Assembly (NCBI GenBank): GCA_903857495.1
Contig: CAIOFF010000059.1
Coordinates: 62,001 to 126,000, forward strand
DNA from: an uncultured Holophagaceae bacterium
Lineage (GTDB): Bacteria; Acidobacteriota; Holophagae; Holophagales; Holophagaceae
DNA: 64,000 nucleotides
Reading direction: 5' to 3'
Position 1 is the stretch's first letter; the number at the start of each line of letters is the position of its first letter. The position numbers and the translations under genes were made by a program. Shown one piece after another: positions 23,709 to 32,101 of the stretch. A model generated the notes under the pieces. The model saw only the letters and a program-made list of their open reading frames with translations, was not told the DNA's origin and did not search any database.

Positions 23709-24722
23709 CTAGCGGAAGAGCGGGCCGGGATCGGACTTGACGCCCAGGTAGGCGTAGGCCGCGTCCGTGGCCTTGCGGCCCTGGGGCGTGCGATCCAGGA
23801 AGCCCACCTGCATGAGGTAGGGCTCCACCAGATCTTCCAGGGCTCCCTCGTCCTCGCCCAGAGCCGCGGCCAGGGTGCGCAGGCCCACGGGGCCACCCCG
23901 GTGCTTGTGGCAGAGGGTGTGGAGGTAGTCCCGATCGAGGCCGTCCAGGCCCAGGTCATCCACCTCGTGCAGCTTGAGGCAGGCCTCGGCGGACTCGATG
24001 GTGATGGTGCCGTCGCCCTTCACCTCGGCGTAGTCGCGGCACCGCCGCAGCAGCCGGTTGCAGATGCGCGGCGTCCCGCGGCTGCGCCGGGCAATGGCCT
24101 CGGAGCCCGCCTCGGAGAGGTGGATTCCCATGAGCTCGGCAGAGCGCCGACCGATGATGGCCAGGTCCACCCGGGTATAGAACTCCAGGCGGTGCACCAG
24201 GCCGAAGCGGTCGTGGAGCGGCTTGGAGATCAGGCCAGCCCGGGTGGTGGCGCCCACCAGGGTGAAGGGCCGCAGGTCCACCTTGAGGGTCTGGGCGCTG
24301 GGCCCCTGGCCGATGAGGATGTCCAGCTTCCGGTCTTCCATGGCCGAGTAGAGCATCTCCTCGATGGGCGCCGAGAGCCGGTGGATCTCGTCGATGAACA
24401 GGAACTCCCCCGCCTCCAGGTTGGTGAGGATGGCCGCGAGGTCGCCCTTCTTCTCCAGGGCAGGGGCCTGGATCACCTTGCAGGGCGCGCCCATCTCGTT
24501 GGCGAGCACATGGGCCAGCGTCGTCTTGCCCAGTCCCGGAGGGCCGAACAACAGCACGTGGTCCAACACTTCGCCGCGCTGGCTGGCCGCCTGGAGGGCG
24601 ATCTCCAGCCGGGCCTTCACCTTGGCCTGGCCGATATATTCCTGAAGCCGCTGCGGCCTGAGGGAATATTCGGCGGGATCCTCGGTGTCGGTGGTGGGAT
24701 CGAGGTCGGGGTGTCGGTGCAT
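23709..24722 (-). CDS. ruvB: Holliday junction branch migration ATPase RuvB
   Basis: A 337-residue AAA+ motor for Holliday junctions. SLRPQRLQEYIGQAKVK opens the large ATPase domain, Walker A is GPPGLGKTTLAHVLA, Walker B is LFIDEIHRL, sensor I is VGATTRAGL, and the C-terminal winged helix includes GPVGLRTLAAALGED. Length is standard. ruvA and ruvC are not adjacent. It is divergent from the FHA histidine kinase. Confidence 0.97.
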   Translation of the reverse strand: MHRHPDLDPTTDTEDPAEYSLRPQRLQEYIGQAKVKARLEIALQAASQRGEVLDHVLLFGPPGLGKTTLAHVLANEMGAPCKVIQAPALEKKGDLAAILTNLEAGEFLFIDEIHRLSAPIEEMLYSAMEDRKLDILIGQGPSAQTLKVDLRPFTLVGATTRAGLISKPLHDRFGLVHRLEFYTRVDLAIIGRRSAELMGIHLSEAGSEAIARRSRGTPRICNRLLRRCRDYAEVKGDGTITIESAEACLKLHEVDDLGLDGLDRDYLHTLCHKHRGGPVGLRTLAAALGEDEGALEDLVEPYLMQVGFLDRTPQGRKATDAAYAYLGVKSDPGPLFR

Positions 24723-24832
24723 GACTCCTATTCCCGCACGGGACTTCCACTTGTGTCCAGCCAGTGGACGGATAATCTTGGGTCACGCCCGACAATCCCC
24801 GCCTTCGTATTCTGTCCCCCCCGAGACCTGCT

Positions 24833-26359
24833 GTGCCCCAGCGCTACCAACTCCTCATCCGCGACCGCCACGGCTTCGAGCGTACCGTGCCCGTGTCCCG
24901 CTCCGTCACCCTGGGACGCCAGAGCCTCTGCGACGTGGTGCTGTCGGACAGCATGATCAGCCGCGCCCACCTCCGGCTTGAGCTGCAGGGCGAGACCTGG
25001 TGGGCCGAGGACCTGGGCACGACCCACGGCAGCACCTGCGGTGAGCAGCCGCTGGGCCGGGCCGTCTGGACGCCGGGAACTCCGCTCCGCCTGGCCGATG
25101 GCGCCTATATCATCACCCTGCTCTGTTCGGATCAGAGCAGCTCGGAGCTGCACCTGCAGGCCATCCTGGAGACAGCCCAGCTGCTGGCCGAGGAAGTGGA
25201 CCTGGAAGACCTGCTGGAACAGTCCCTGGACAAGCTGCTGGCCATCTCGGGCACGGACCGGGGCTTCCTCATGCTGCTGGAGGACGGCGAGCTCACCCCC
25301 CGGGTGCAGCGAAACCTGGGCCAGGAACTGGAAGGCAGCATCCACCTGTCCATGTCCAGCGTCCGCAAGGTCTTCGAGACCGGCGACCCCATCTGGATCC
25401 TCAATGTCTCCGAGGACGACCTGCTGCAGAACCAGCACTCGATCCAGCGCCTGGAGCTGAAGACCATCCTCTGCCTGCCCCTGCTGCTGCAGGGACGGCG
25501 CCTGGGCGTGGTCTACCTGGACAGCCGGAGACCCATCACCGAACCCCCCGACCGCGAGACCTTCGAGGCCATCGTGGCCCTCTGCGCCATCGCCATCGAG
25601 CGCACCCGCCTCTCCGAGGAGAACCTGCGCAGCCACGTGCTGGCCACCGTCGGCCAGGTCGCCAGCTCCATCGTCCATGACTTCAAGAACGGCCTGTTCG
25701 TGCTGCGGGGCCACGCGGACCTGCTGGAGCTCTCCACGGAGGATCCCAAGGTCCGCCACCACTCCCAGAAGATCCTCCAGTGCGTGGACCGACTGACCCA
25801 CCTCAGCCAGGACGTCCTCGACTTCGCCAAGGTCCGGGAGCCGCGCCGCGAGACCGTGGACCTCCGGTCCTTCCTCGACGCCATCCTCGAGCCCCTGGTT
25901 CCCCGGGCCGCGGAGCTGGGGGTCAACCTCCACGCAGAGGGTGCTTCCTGCCTCGTGAAGCTGGATCCCGGCCGCTTCACCCGGGTGATGGAGAACCTCC
26001 TGGCCAACGCCCTCGACGCCACCCAGGACCTCAGCGGCGAGATCCTCGTCGCCTGGCACTCGGTCAACGGGGGCGTCCAGATCCACGTCAAGGACCAGGG
26101 GCGCGGCATGCCGCGCCGGATGATCAAGCGGATCTTCGAGCCGTTCTTCACCTACGGCAAGAAGAAGGGCACGGGCCTGGGCATGGCCACGGTGAAGAAG
26201 ATCGTGGACGAGCACGGCGGCAGCCTGGAGTTCCTCAGTGAGGAGGGCTTGGGCACCGAGGTCATCGTCACCCTGCCGGACCATCCCATCACCGGCGTCA
26301 GCAAGACCCTTGAGGCCAGCACGGGCAAGAACCCCGTCGTACGCCCGGACGCGCCATGA
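24833..26359 (+). CDS. FHA-GAF sensor histidine kinase
   Basis: A 508-residue soluble kinase. An FHA domain ([20 protein letters not shown], about residues 20-95) would bind phosphothreonine. A GAF domain spans about 115-270, and the kinase core has acceptor His in [17 protein letters not shown], then [18 protein letters not shown] and [13 protein letters not shown]. The HDFKN variant of the H-box resembles the NtrB/ZraS-like kinases. FHA on a histidine kinase is uncommon and suggests crosstalk with Ser/Thr kinases. The start is GTG. Its stop overlaps ispF as ATGA. No response regulator is adjacent. Confidence 0.88.
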   Translation: MPQRYQLLIRDRHGFERTVPVSRSVTLGRQSLCDVVLSDSMISRAHLRLELQGETWWAEDLGTTHGSTCGEQPLGRAVWTPGTPLRLADGAYIITLLCSDQSSSELHLQAILETAQLLAEEVDLEDLLEQSLDKLLAISGTDRGFLMLLEDGELTPRVQRNLGQELEGSIHLSMSSVRKVFETGDPIWILNVSEDDLLQNQHSIQRLELKTILCLPLLLQGRRLGVVYLDSRRPITEPPDRETFEAIVALCAIAIERTRLSEENLRSHVLATVGQVASSIVHDFKNGLFVLRGHADLLELSTEDPKVRHHSQKILQCVDRLTHLSQDVLDFAKVREPRRETVDLRSFLDAILEPLVPRAAELGVNLHAEGASCLVKLDPGRFTRVMENLLANALDATQDLSGEILVAWHSVNGGVQIHVKDQGRGMPRRMIKRIFEPFFTYGKKKGTGLGMATVKKIVDEHGGSLEFLSEEGLGTEVIVTLPDHPITGVSKTLEASTGKNPVVRPDAP

Positions 26360-26847
26360 CGGCCCTCCGGATCGGTCAGGGCTTCGACGTCCACCGGTTC
26401 GCGGCGCCCGAGGAGGGCCGCCAGCTGATGCTCATGGGCTGCGCCATCCCCCATGACCGCGGCCTAGCCGGGCACAGCGACGCGGACGTGATGCTCCATG
26501 CCCTCATGGATGCCCTGCTCGGCGCGGCCGGGCTCGGCGATATCGGGCTGCACTTCCCGGACACGGAACCGGCCTACAAGGGCGCGGACTCCGCCCACCT
26601 GCTGGAGCAGGTCATGGGAGACCTGGCTGAGCGGGGCTGGCGCGTCGTCAACGCCGACGTCTGCCTGATCGGGGAGCGCCCGAAGATCGGCCCCCACCGC
26701 CAGCAGATGCGCGACCGCGTGGCGCCCCTGCTGGGCCTCTCCGCGGACCTGCTCAATGTGAAGGCCACGACCACGGAGCGGCTGGGCTTCACGGGTCGCG
26801 GCGAAGGCCTGGCCGCCCAGGCGGTGGTGCTCCTCCAGCGCAGCTGA
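26356..26847 (+). CDS. ispF: 2-C-methyl-D-erythritol 2,4-cyclodiphosphate synthase
   Basis: A 163-residue enzyme of the non-mevalonate isoprenoid pathway. GQGFDVHRF (zinc Asp and His), [20 protein letters not shown] (third zinc His) and the C-terminal [20 protein letters not shown] are the family motifs. The ATG overlaps the histidine kinase stop. ispD, often fused or adjacent, is not seen here. Confidence 0.97.
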   Translation: MTALRIGQGFDVHRFAAPEEGRQLMLMGCAIPHDRGLAGHSDADVMLHALMDALLGAAGLGDIGLHFPDTEPAYKGADSAHLLEQVMGDLAERGWRVVNADVCLIGERPKIGPHRQQMRDRVAPLLGLSADLLNVKATTTERLGFTGRGEGLAAQAVVLLQRS

Positions 26848-26908
26848 CCGCACAGGTGATGAGACCGAGCGGGCCTTCCTCGCATATGATGGGTGTTCCG
26901 GAGGCTTC

Positions 26909-27334
26909 ATGAAGTTCCACCCCGCTGTTCCCGCCCTGGTGCTGCTGGCCGCCGCATCCTTCACTGCCTGCAGGAAGGTGCCCCTCACGCCCAGCGCTCC
27001 GATTCCCGCGGGCACGGTGGTCTTCCGCTTCACCCGCGCCATCCGGGGTCCCGTCGAGCTCACGGTCGATGGCGCCCGCATCCCCGTCCAGCAGCCGTCC
27101 AAGGAAGCCCGCAGCCTCCAGCTCAGCGGACTCGCCACGGGCAAGCACCGGTTCTTCCTCACGAGTCAGGCGGAGACCTTCAGCCCCGATTCTGGCGAGC
27201 TGGACCTTCCCGCGGACCGGGGCCTCTACCTGGTCGCGCTCACGCAGAAATTCGATGCGGTCCTCTACGGCAAGCCGGATCAGCTGCCTCCTGCGGAGGG
27301 GCTTCCCGGCGTCACCGCCCTGCTCATCAAGTAG
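26909..27334 (+). CDS. Putative lipoprotein of unknown function
   Basis: A 141-residue protein. The N-terminus MKFHPAVPALVLLAAASFTAC looks like a lipoprotein signal with Cys21 as acylation site, although the residue at -3 is Phe rather than the usual Leu. The mature part is a small beta-sandwich (VVFRFTRAIRGPVELTVDG, GKHRFFL) like PEGA or carbohydrate-binding modules. GGAGGC precedes the ATG. The 2Fe-2S ferredoxin gene starts 7 bases beyond its stop. Confidence 0.65.
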   Translation: MKFHPAVPALVLLAAASFTACRKVPLTPSAPIPAGTVVFRFTRAIRGPVELTVDGARIPVQQPSKEARSLQLSGLATGKHRFFLTSQAETFSPDSGELDLPADRGLYLVALTQKFDAVLYGKPDQLPPAEGLPGVTALLIK

Positions 27335-27341
27335 CCGCCCT

Positions 27342-27635
27342 GTGGCGCGGGTGGCCCGGACGCACCAAGGGGACCGCCTCCTCCGCGGCGGGGACACCCT
27401 CCTGGCCAGCTGCCTGGAAGCTGGCGTCCCCGTGGCCTCGGCCTGCTCCGGCCGGTGTGCCTGTGGCCGCTGCCTCGTGACCGTGCTCCGGGGCGCCGAG
27501 CAGCTGGAGCCCTGCGCCCCGCCCGAGAAGGTACTGCTGGGCAAGCTGGGGGCCGGGCCTGACCAGCGCCTAGCCTGCCAGTGCCCCCTGCCCCCCGAGG
27601 CACAAGAGCTGATCATCACGGCAGGCTACTGGTGA
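27342..27635 (+). CDS. 2Fe-2S ferredoxin
   Basis: A 97-residue single-domain ferredoxin. The cluster loop ACSGRCACGRC fits the C-x5-C-x2-C spacing of adrenodoxin or bacterial ferredoxins, and the distant fourth Cys is in LACQCPLP. The start is GTG at 27342 or 27351. Its stop overlaps the GTG of the next gene. The redox partner is unknown; neither isc nor oxygenase genes are nearby. Confidence 0.85.
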   Translation: MARVARTHQGDRLLRGGDTLLASCLEAGVPVASACSGRCACGRCLVTVLRGAEQLEPCAPPEKVLLGKLGAGPDQRLACQCPLPPEAQELIITAGYW

Positions 27636-28612
27636 GGCCCCGCACCTGGGTCGCCCTGGGCTTGGCCCCGCTTGTGGGCCTGGGGGCCTTCTGCGCCTGG
27701 AAGACCCGGGCCGTGGCCCGGGAGCTCATCGATCCGCCCTTCTACCGGGCCCAGCCCCTCGCGCGGGTGGAGGGCACCTACCGGGAGCTGGCCCTGGGCC
27801 AGGATGGCGATCCCGGCGGCACCTGGACCAGCGCCGAGGTCGAGGGCCTGCAGCTCTGGCGCTTCACCCGGCCCACGCGTTCCCCGGGCCTGGTCCTGCT
27901 GCTGCACGGCTTCGGGGATGACCGCTGGGGCACCAGCCCGGCCCTGAAGTGGTTCCCGAGGCTCGATGCCGCCATCTTCACCTACCGGCGCCGGGATGAT
28001 GCCATGCGTCGGGGCGGCCCGGTGCCGCCCGTGACCTTCGGCGCCCTGGAAGCGAAGGAGGTGGTCCGCATGGTCCACCACCTGGAGGCCACGGGGCTGC
28101 CCCGGCGGCAGATCCTGCTGCTGGGCCGCAGCCTGGGCGCTTCCGTGGGCCTGCTGGCCCTGGCCGACCTGGAGCGGGAGGGCCATGGTCCCCTGGCCGG
28201 CATCATTTGGGAGGGCGCCCCGGCCAGCTCCCGCAGCTTTGCGGAGCGCCTGGTGCGGGGCCCGGAGGATCGGCTCTGGCACGTGCTGGCTCCCCCCATC
28301 GGGGCCACGGCGGCCCGCCTGGCCGGTCGCTGGGGCGGCTATGACCCCGAGGCCACGGACCTCGTCCAGGGGCTGGCGGGGCTGCGCCTGGCGACTCCCA
28401 GCCTGTGCTTCCTGGCCACCCAGGACCGGCTGGCCCCGCCCCCGGTCCAGCGGCTGCTGGCGGCCCAGTTCCAGCACAGCCGGGTGGTCGAGGTGAACAC
28501 CTGGCACCTGCACTGCGCCGAAGTGCTGGGCCCGGGCTACACCGCCGCCATCCACGGGTCCGTACAGGCCTGGTTCCCGGCGGGCAAGGACAAGGGCCCC
28601 GCAGGGCCCTGA
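27632..28612 (+). CDS. Alpha/beta hydrolase with N-terminal membrane anchor
   Basis: A 326-residue protein. An N-terminal hydrophobic segment (about residues 5-22) acts as anchor or signal. The hydrolase fold shows LLLHGFGDD (oxyanion region), LLGRSLGAS with the nucleophile Ser in GxSxG form, an Asp in LATQDRLAPP and the catalytic His in NTWHLHC. Substrate unknown; lipase or esterase-like. The GTG start overlaps the ferredoxin stop (GTGA). Confidence 0.82.
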   Translation: MRPRTWVALGLAPLVGLGAFCAWKTRAVARELIDPPFYRAQPLARVEGTYRELALGQDGDPGGTWTSAEVEGLQLWRFTRPTRSPGLVLLLHGFGDDRWGTSPALKWFPRLDAAIFTYRRRDDAMRRGGPVPPVTFGALEAKEVVRMVHHLEATGLPRRQILLLGRSLGASVGLLALADLEREGHGPLAGIIWEGAPASSRSFAERLVRGPEDRLWHVLAPPIGATAARLAGRWGGYDPEATDLVQGLAGLRLATPSLCFLATQDRLAPPPVQRLLAAQFQHSRVVEVNTWHLHCAEVLGPGYTAAIHGSVQAWFPAGKDKGPAGP

Positions 28613-28616
28613 GTCC
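28587..28616. terminator. Hairpin at the end of the hydrolase gene
   Basis: AGGGCCC (28593-28599) and GGGCCCT (28604-28610) pair around CGCA and contain the end of the hydrolase reading frame; GGAC and GTCC extend the stem outward. It lies 20 bases from the stop of the convergent CsgG-like gene. Confidence 0.5.
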
Positions 28617-28636
28617 GGTTCGATCTGTTCCCGGCC

Positions 28637-29374
28637 CTAGTCGTCTTCGTTGGCGGAGACGGTGGCGCGCAGCAGCTTGGGGGCGATGCGCTGGACGATA
28701 GGCTCGAAGACCTTGTTCACCAGCTCCTCGTCGTAGGAGACCTCGGAGCCGGTCCCAGCCACCTTCACGCTGGTGTCATCGACCTTGTCCTCGTCCTTCC
28801 AGGCGCCGAGGATCTCGCCGGTCTCCACCTCGATCAGGCGGATGTCCAGGCGGCCCGTGAACGAGGCCTTCTTGACGTTCACGCTGCCAGCCACGGCCCC
28901 GGCCATGCCGCTGCCGGTCACCTTGCCCACCAGGGCGCCCACGCCCCAGCCCGAGCTGAAGCCGGACTCCTTGTAGGCGAAGCGCGTGACCTTGCCGGTC
29001 ATGACGTACTTCACACCCAGCAGCTTGCCGATCTTCTGGACCGTGGCGGTGTCCACTTCGCCACTCTGCTGGAAGTTCAGCTCCCCGCGGATCTCCTGGA
29101 GGCGCTCCCGCTCGATGACGCGGATCTTGTTCTTCCCCTTCTCCACGATCTCCGTGGTGAAGAGATCCCGTAGCTGGTTGGAGATGGTCCCCATCTGGTT
29201 GCCCCAGCCACCGTGGCGCCAGCCATTCCAGGCATCGGGGGCGGCCTTGAACTCCAGGATGGCGATGCGGGGCAGCTTTGCCTTGTCTTCCTTGGACAGT
29301 TTCTTCTGAGCCAGGGCGGGAACCGTGATGGCAAAGACCGCGAGCAGCGACAAAAGCATTGTGCGGAGGCGCAT
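28637..29374 (-). CDS. CsgG/HfaB-like periplasmic protein
   Basis: A 245-residue exported protein. MRLRTMLLSLLAVFAITVPA is a signal peptide ending in ALAQ, with no lipobox Cys. The body has the CsgG pattern: IAILEFKA, then the helix region DLFTTEIVEKGKNKIRVIER, and the GVKYVMTGKVTRF and GRLDIRLIEVETGEI strands. CsgG is the outer-membrane curli secretion pore, but the wider family includes non-pore proteins such as LpoB-type regulators. Lack of lipidation argues against a typical pore. ATG at 29374 is chosen over a long extension to 29569. Confidence 0.8.
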   Translation of the reverse strand: MRLRTMLLSLLAVFAITVPALAQKKLSKEDKAKLPRIAILEFKAAPDAWNGWRHGGWGNQMGTISNQLRDLFTTEIVEKGKNKIRVIERERLQEIRGELNFQQSGEVDTATVQKIGKLLGVKYVMTGKVTRFAYKESGFSSGWGVGALVGKVTGSGMAGAVAGSVNVKKASFTGRLDIRLIEVETGEILGAWKDEDKVDDTSVKVAGTGSEVSYDEELVNKVFEPIVQRIAPKLLRATVSANEDD

Positions 29375-29414
29375 GGAGACTCCCCAGGTAGAGACAGGTT
29401 CTGAGAACGCTCGA

Positions 29415-29714
29415 CTAGTCGTCGATGAGCTTGCTGCGCAATTCCTTGCCCAGCTTGAAATAGACCACCCGCTTGGGCGGGACCTGGATGCTCTCCCCGC
29501 TGCGGGGGTTGCGCCCCTGGCGGGCGCGGCGATCGCGGAGACGGAAGCTGCCGAAGCCGCGCAGCTCAACGCCCTCGCCCGTGGTCCGGAGCGACTCGAT
29601 GATGCTCTCCAGGAAGGTGTTTACCAGGAGGTCCGCATCCTTCTTGCCAAGCTCAAGCTGCTTCATCAGGTGACGGGAGAGGTCAGCCTTGGTGAGGGTC
29701 TCCATCGATTCCAT
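29415..29714 (-). CDS. HU/IHF-family DNA-bending protein
   Basis: A 99-residue nucleoid protein. LTKADLSRHLMKQL is the N-terminal helix pair, GVELRGFGSFRLRDRRARQGRNPRSGE is the saddle and DNA-arm strand with the intercalating proline, and VVYFKLGKELRS closes the fold. The RNPRSGE arm is typical of IHF-type proteins. GGAG precedes the first ATG. It lies 143 bases downstream of pepA on the same strand, with a terminator between them, so it is transcribed separately. Confidence 0.93.
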   Translation of the reverse strand: MESMETLTKADLSRHLMKQLELGKKDADLLVNTFLESIIESLRTTGEGVELRGFGSFRLRDRRARQGRNPRSGESIQVPPKRVVYFKLGKELRSKLIDD

Positions 29715-29815
29715 GGGAACTCCGTAGGGGTTACTTCGTATGGATGCGCAAGGGCAGTCCTCAATAAATCCCCCATCCGAGCCCTTTGGTCAAGGGGGAC
29801 ATCTCCATCTATTTG

Positions 29816-29851
29816 AAAAAAAGAGTGTACCCCCCTCCCGTGGAAGGGGGG
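29816..29851 (-). terminator. Rho-independent terminator of pepA
   Basis: On the minus strand a C-rich/G-rich stem (29830-29851, interrupted by one mismatch) is followed after a few bases by a run of seven T residues (29816-29822 as A on the plus strand). This is the best-formed T-tract terminator in the window and follows the pepA stop at once. Confidence 0.8.
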
Positions 29852-29857
29852 AGCCCT

Positions 29858-31330
29858 TCAGTCCAGCAGCCACTCGAGCAGGAACCGGGGGCCCTCGCCG
29901 CTGCCCCCGTGGGTCCGGTAGTCCCGCTCCTTGCCGGACCAGGAGCCGGAGAGATCCACGTGGACCCAGGAGGCCTGGCCCACGAACTCCCGCAGGAACA
30001 GGCCGGCGGTGATGGTGCCCCCCCACCGGATCCCCGTGATGTTCTTCAGGTCCGCCAGGGGGCTCTTCAGCAGGTCCGAGTATTCCTCCACCAGGGGCAG
30101 CTGCCAGAGATACTCGCCCACAGCGCCGCCCGAGTCCACGAGCCGGTCCACCAGCTTCTGGTCCGTGCCCATGACCGCGGAGACCCCATCGCCCATGGCG
30201 ACCAGCGCTGCGCCGGTGAGGGTGGCCAAGTCCACGACGTGGTCGGCGCCCAGCTCGCTGGCGAGGTGCAGCAGGTCGGCCAGCACGAGGCGGCCCTCCG
30301 CGTCGGTGTTGAGCACCTCGACGGTCTTGCCGCTGCGGGTCCGCAGCACATCACCGGGCTTGTAGCTGGAGCCCGAGGGCATGTTCTCCACCAGGCCCAG
30401 GAGGCCTGTCACCTGGACGGGGACTTCCAGCTGGGCGCAGGCGACCAGGGTGGCCAGCACGATGGCCGCGCCGGTCATGTCGTCCTTCATGGTCTCCATG
30501 CCCGAGCCGTCCTTGAGGGACAGGCCACCGGAATCGAAGCAGACGCCCTTGCCCACGAGCACCACATGCTTCTTGGGCTTTTCCTTGGGCTTGTATTCCA
30601 GCTTGACCACCCGGGGCGGTCGGACGCTGCCCTGCCCCACGGCGAGGACCGACCGGAAGCCTCCCTTCTCCAGGGCGGGCACGTCCAGGATCTCGCAGTG
30701 GATCTTGTGCTGCTTGGCGAGCTTCGCAGCCGTTTCCGCAAAGACCTCAGGATAGAGATCACCAGCGGGGGTGTTGGCCAGATCCCGAACGCGGTGGCAG
30801 GCAGCGACCCCGGCCTCGACCACGGGCAGCTTGCGCCGCGCCTTGCGGGTGTCGTCGCCGTTCGTGAAGACCTCGACCGAGCTGAATTGCTTGGCTTCCG
30901 GCTTGCCACCCTTGAACACCACGAAATCGTAGTTAGCGAGCAGGACCCCTTCGGTCACCGCGATCTGCACGGCGTCGTGATCGAGGGTGGACGTGGACGG
31001 CGAGAGCACGCCGATCTTCTTCCACTTCTTCTTCAGACAGAATCGCCCTGCGGCGCCCACGGCTTTGCGGATCTTGTTGAGGGTCACCTTCTCTTCGTCA
31101 CCGAGGCCGACCAGCACCATCCAGCGGCTCTCCTTGACGCCATTGGGGTGATGGAGTGGAACAACTTCAAGATAGTCCGCCTTGAAATCCTCCTCATCCA
31201 TCACCTGCCGGGCGACCTTGCTGATGGCGAGCGGCAGACGGTGGCGTTCACGGCCCGAAAAGACGGGAACGATCAAGGCATCTCCAGCGAAATCCTTACC
31301 GGTCTGAGAACTGATATCCACTGAAGGCAT
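29858..31330 (-). CDS. pepA: Leucyl aminopeptidase (cytosol aminopeptidase, M17)
   Basis: A 490-residue M17 peptidase, which forms hexamers and uses two metals. The signature NTDAEGRLVLADLL, GKGVCFDSGGLSLKDG with the metal Lys and Asp, and VDLATLTGAALVAMG are present. The N-terminal 160 residues are the regulatory macro-like domain. The ATG follows GAGGAGG. Some PepA proteins also bind DNA, but nothing here indicates this. Confidence 0.95.
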   Translation of the reverse strand: MPSVDISSQTGKDFAGDALIVPVFSGRERHRLPLAISKVARQVMDEEDFKADYLEVVPLHHPNGVKESRWMVLVGLGDEEKVTLNKIRKAVGAAGRFCLKKKWKKIGVLSPSTSTLDHDAVQIAVTEGVLLANYDFVVFKGGKPEAKQFSSVEVFTNGDDTRKARRKLPVVEAGVAACHRVRDLANTPAGDLYPEVFAETAAKLAKQHKIHCEILDVPALEKGGFRSVLAVGQGSVRPPRVVKLEYKPKEKPKKHVVLVGKGVCFDSGGLSLKDGSGMETMKDDMTGAAIVLATLVACAQLEVPVQVTGLLGLVENMPSGSSYKPGDVLRTRSGKTVEVLNTDAEGRLVLADLLHLASELGADHVVDLATLTGAALVAMGDGVSAVMGTDQKLVDRLVDSGGAVGEYLWQLPLVEEYSDLLKSPLADLKNITGIRWGGTITAGLFLREFVGQASWVHVDLSGSWSGKERDYRTHGGSGEGPRFLLEWLLD

Positions 31331-31540
31331 AGGGTTTCCTCCTCGTGATCGAGCCTAGGAGCAGGACGAAAAAAAGGAAAGCCCATTTTTCGATCGTTAG
31401 CTATCGCAACATCCCAGTCGGTTAGGGCCAACTTTTCCTTACTTAGCCGTCAAATCAGTCGATTAGGCGAATCCTATTTGTTGTTTACAACGAATAGGAT
31501 TCGCCTGGCCAGGGCCTGTCAACAGGAAGGCCGTTCCCAT
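31331..31540 (-). other. Upstream region of pepA with an 18-bp hairpin
   Basis: This 210-base gap holds a hairpin at 31466-31505: an 18-base arm pairs with its partner with one G-T wobble around a TTTA loop. It lies past the stop of the HNH gene and could be its terminator, although the following bases are not T-rich. The rest (31331-31460) is AT-richer and should contain the pepA promoter; I cannot place one. Confidence 0.4.
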
Positions 31541-32047
31541 TCAGGCTGCGCTGGCGCGCTTCAGGAGCTCTTCGAAGCGCTCGAACAGGTGGGCCCGGGG
31601 CCCCTTGGGCTGGCGCTTGAGGACCATGCCCGCCTGCTCCGGCGTGCGCCCCCCCTTGCTCTGGTTGCAGGAGAGGCAGCAGCCCACCAGGTTCTGCCAG
31701 GTGGTGGAGCCGCCCTGGCAGACCGGGATGACGTGGTCCACGGTGGTGGCCTTCTTTGCACAACCCTCGTATTGGCAGATGTAATGATCTCGGCGGAGGA
31801 CCCGGCGCTCCAGTCGGCCCAGCAGCAGCTTGGAGTCGCTACAGGCCTGGACATGGGGAAAGATGATCAGCTCGAGGCGGACCTCCAGGTTGCCATGCCG
31901 CTCGAAGGTGGCTGGATTCAGCACATGAGCCCGGCCTGCCACGACGGCGCAGAGCGCCCGGCGGCGGCTGACCTCCTGCATGGGGACGTAGTTCCGGTCC
32001 ACGGCAATGACTTCCCCGGCCCCGTGTCGCTCCTTCCCCTTCAGCAT
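31541..32047 (-). CDS. HNH endonuclease
   Basis: A 168-residue protein whose C-terminal half is an HNH domain: RDHYICQYEGC, then TTVDHVIPVCQGG with the first His, NLVGCCLSCNQSKGG with the Asn and Cys pair. This is the common genomic HNH family (McrA-like core) with Cys-x4-Cys and Cys-x2-Cys structural zinc. The N-terminal 80 residues are also typical of this subgroup. It is a stand-alone gene, not near methylase or intron elements, so a restriction role is unproven. Confidence 0.85.
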   Translation of the reverse strand: MLKGKERHGAGEVIAVDRNYVPMQEVSRRRALCAVVAGRAHVLNPATFERHGNLEVRLELIIFPHVQACSDSKLLLGRLERRVLRRDHYICQYEGCAKKATTVDHVIPVCQGGSTTWQNLVGCCLSCNQSKGGRTPEQAGMVLKRQPKGPRAHLFERFEELLKRASAA

Positions 32048-32101
32048 CGCACCCTCGCGGTTGCCCGAATCCTAAGGCAAACGCGGGAATTGTGAAGTGA
32101 A

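Noticed and set aside
23701-23713. TCTAGCTAGC palindrome as a regulatory site
   Set aside because: It is simply the two abutting TAG stop codons of bactofilin and ruvB on opposite strands.
31466-31505. Inverted repeat as an insertion-sequence end
   Set aside because: There is no transposase or second end nearby, and its place after the HNH gene fits a terminator or leader hairpin.
31541-32047. HNH gene as part of a restriction or defence island
   Set aside because: Neighbours are housekeeping genes (rmuC, pepA); there is no methylase, helicase or mobile gene.
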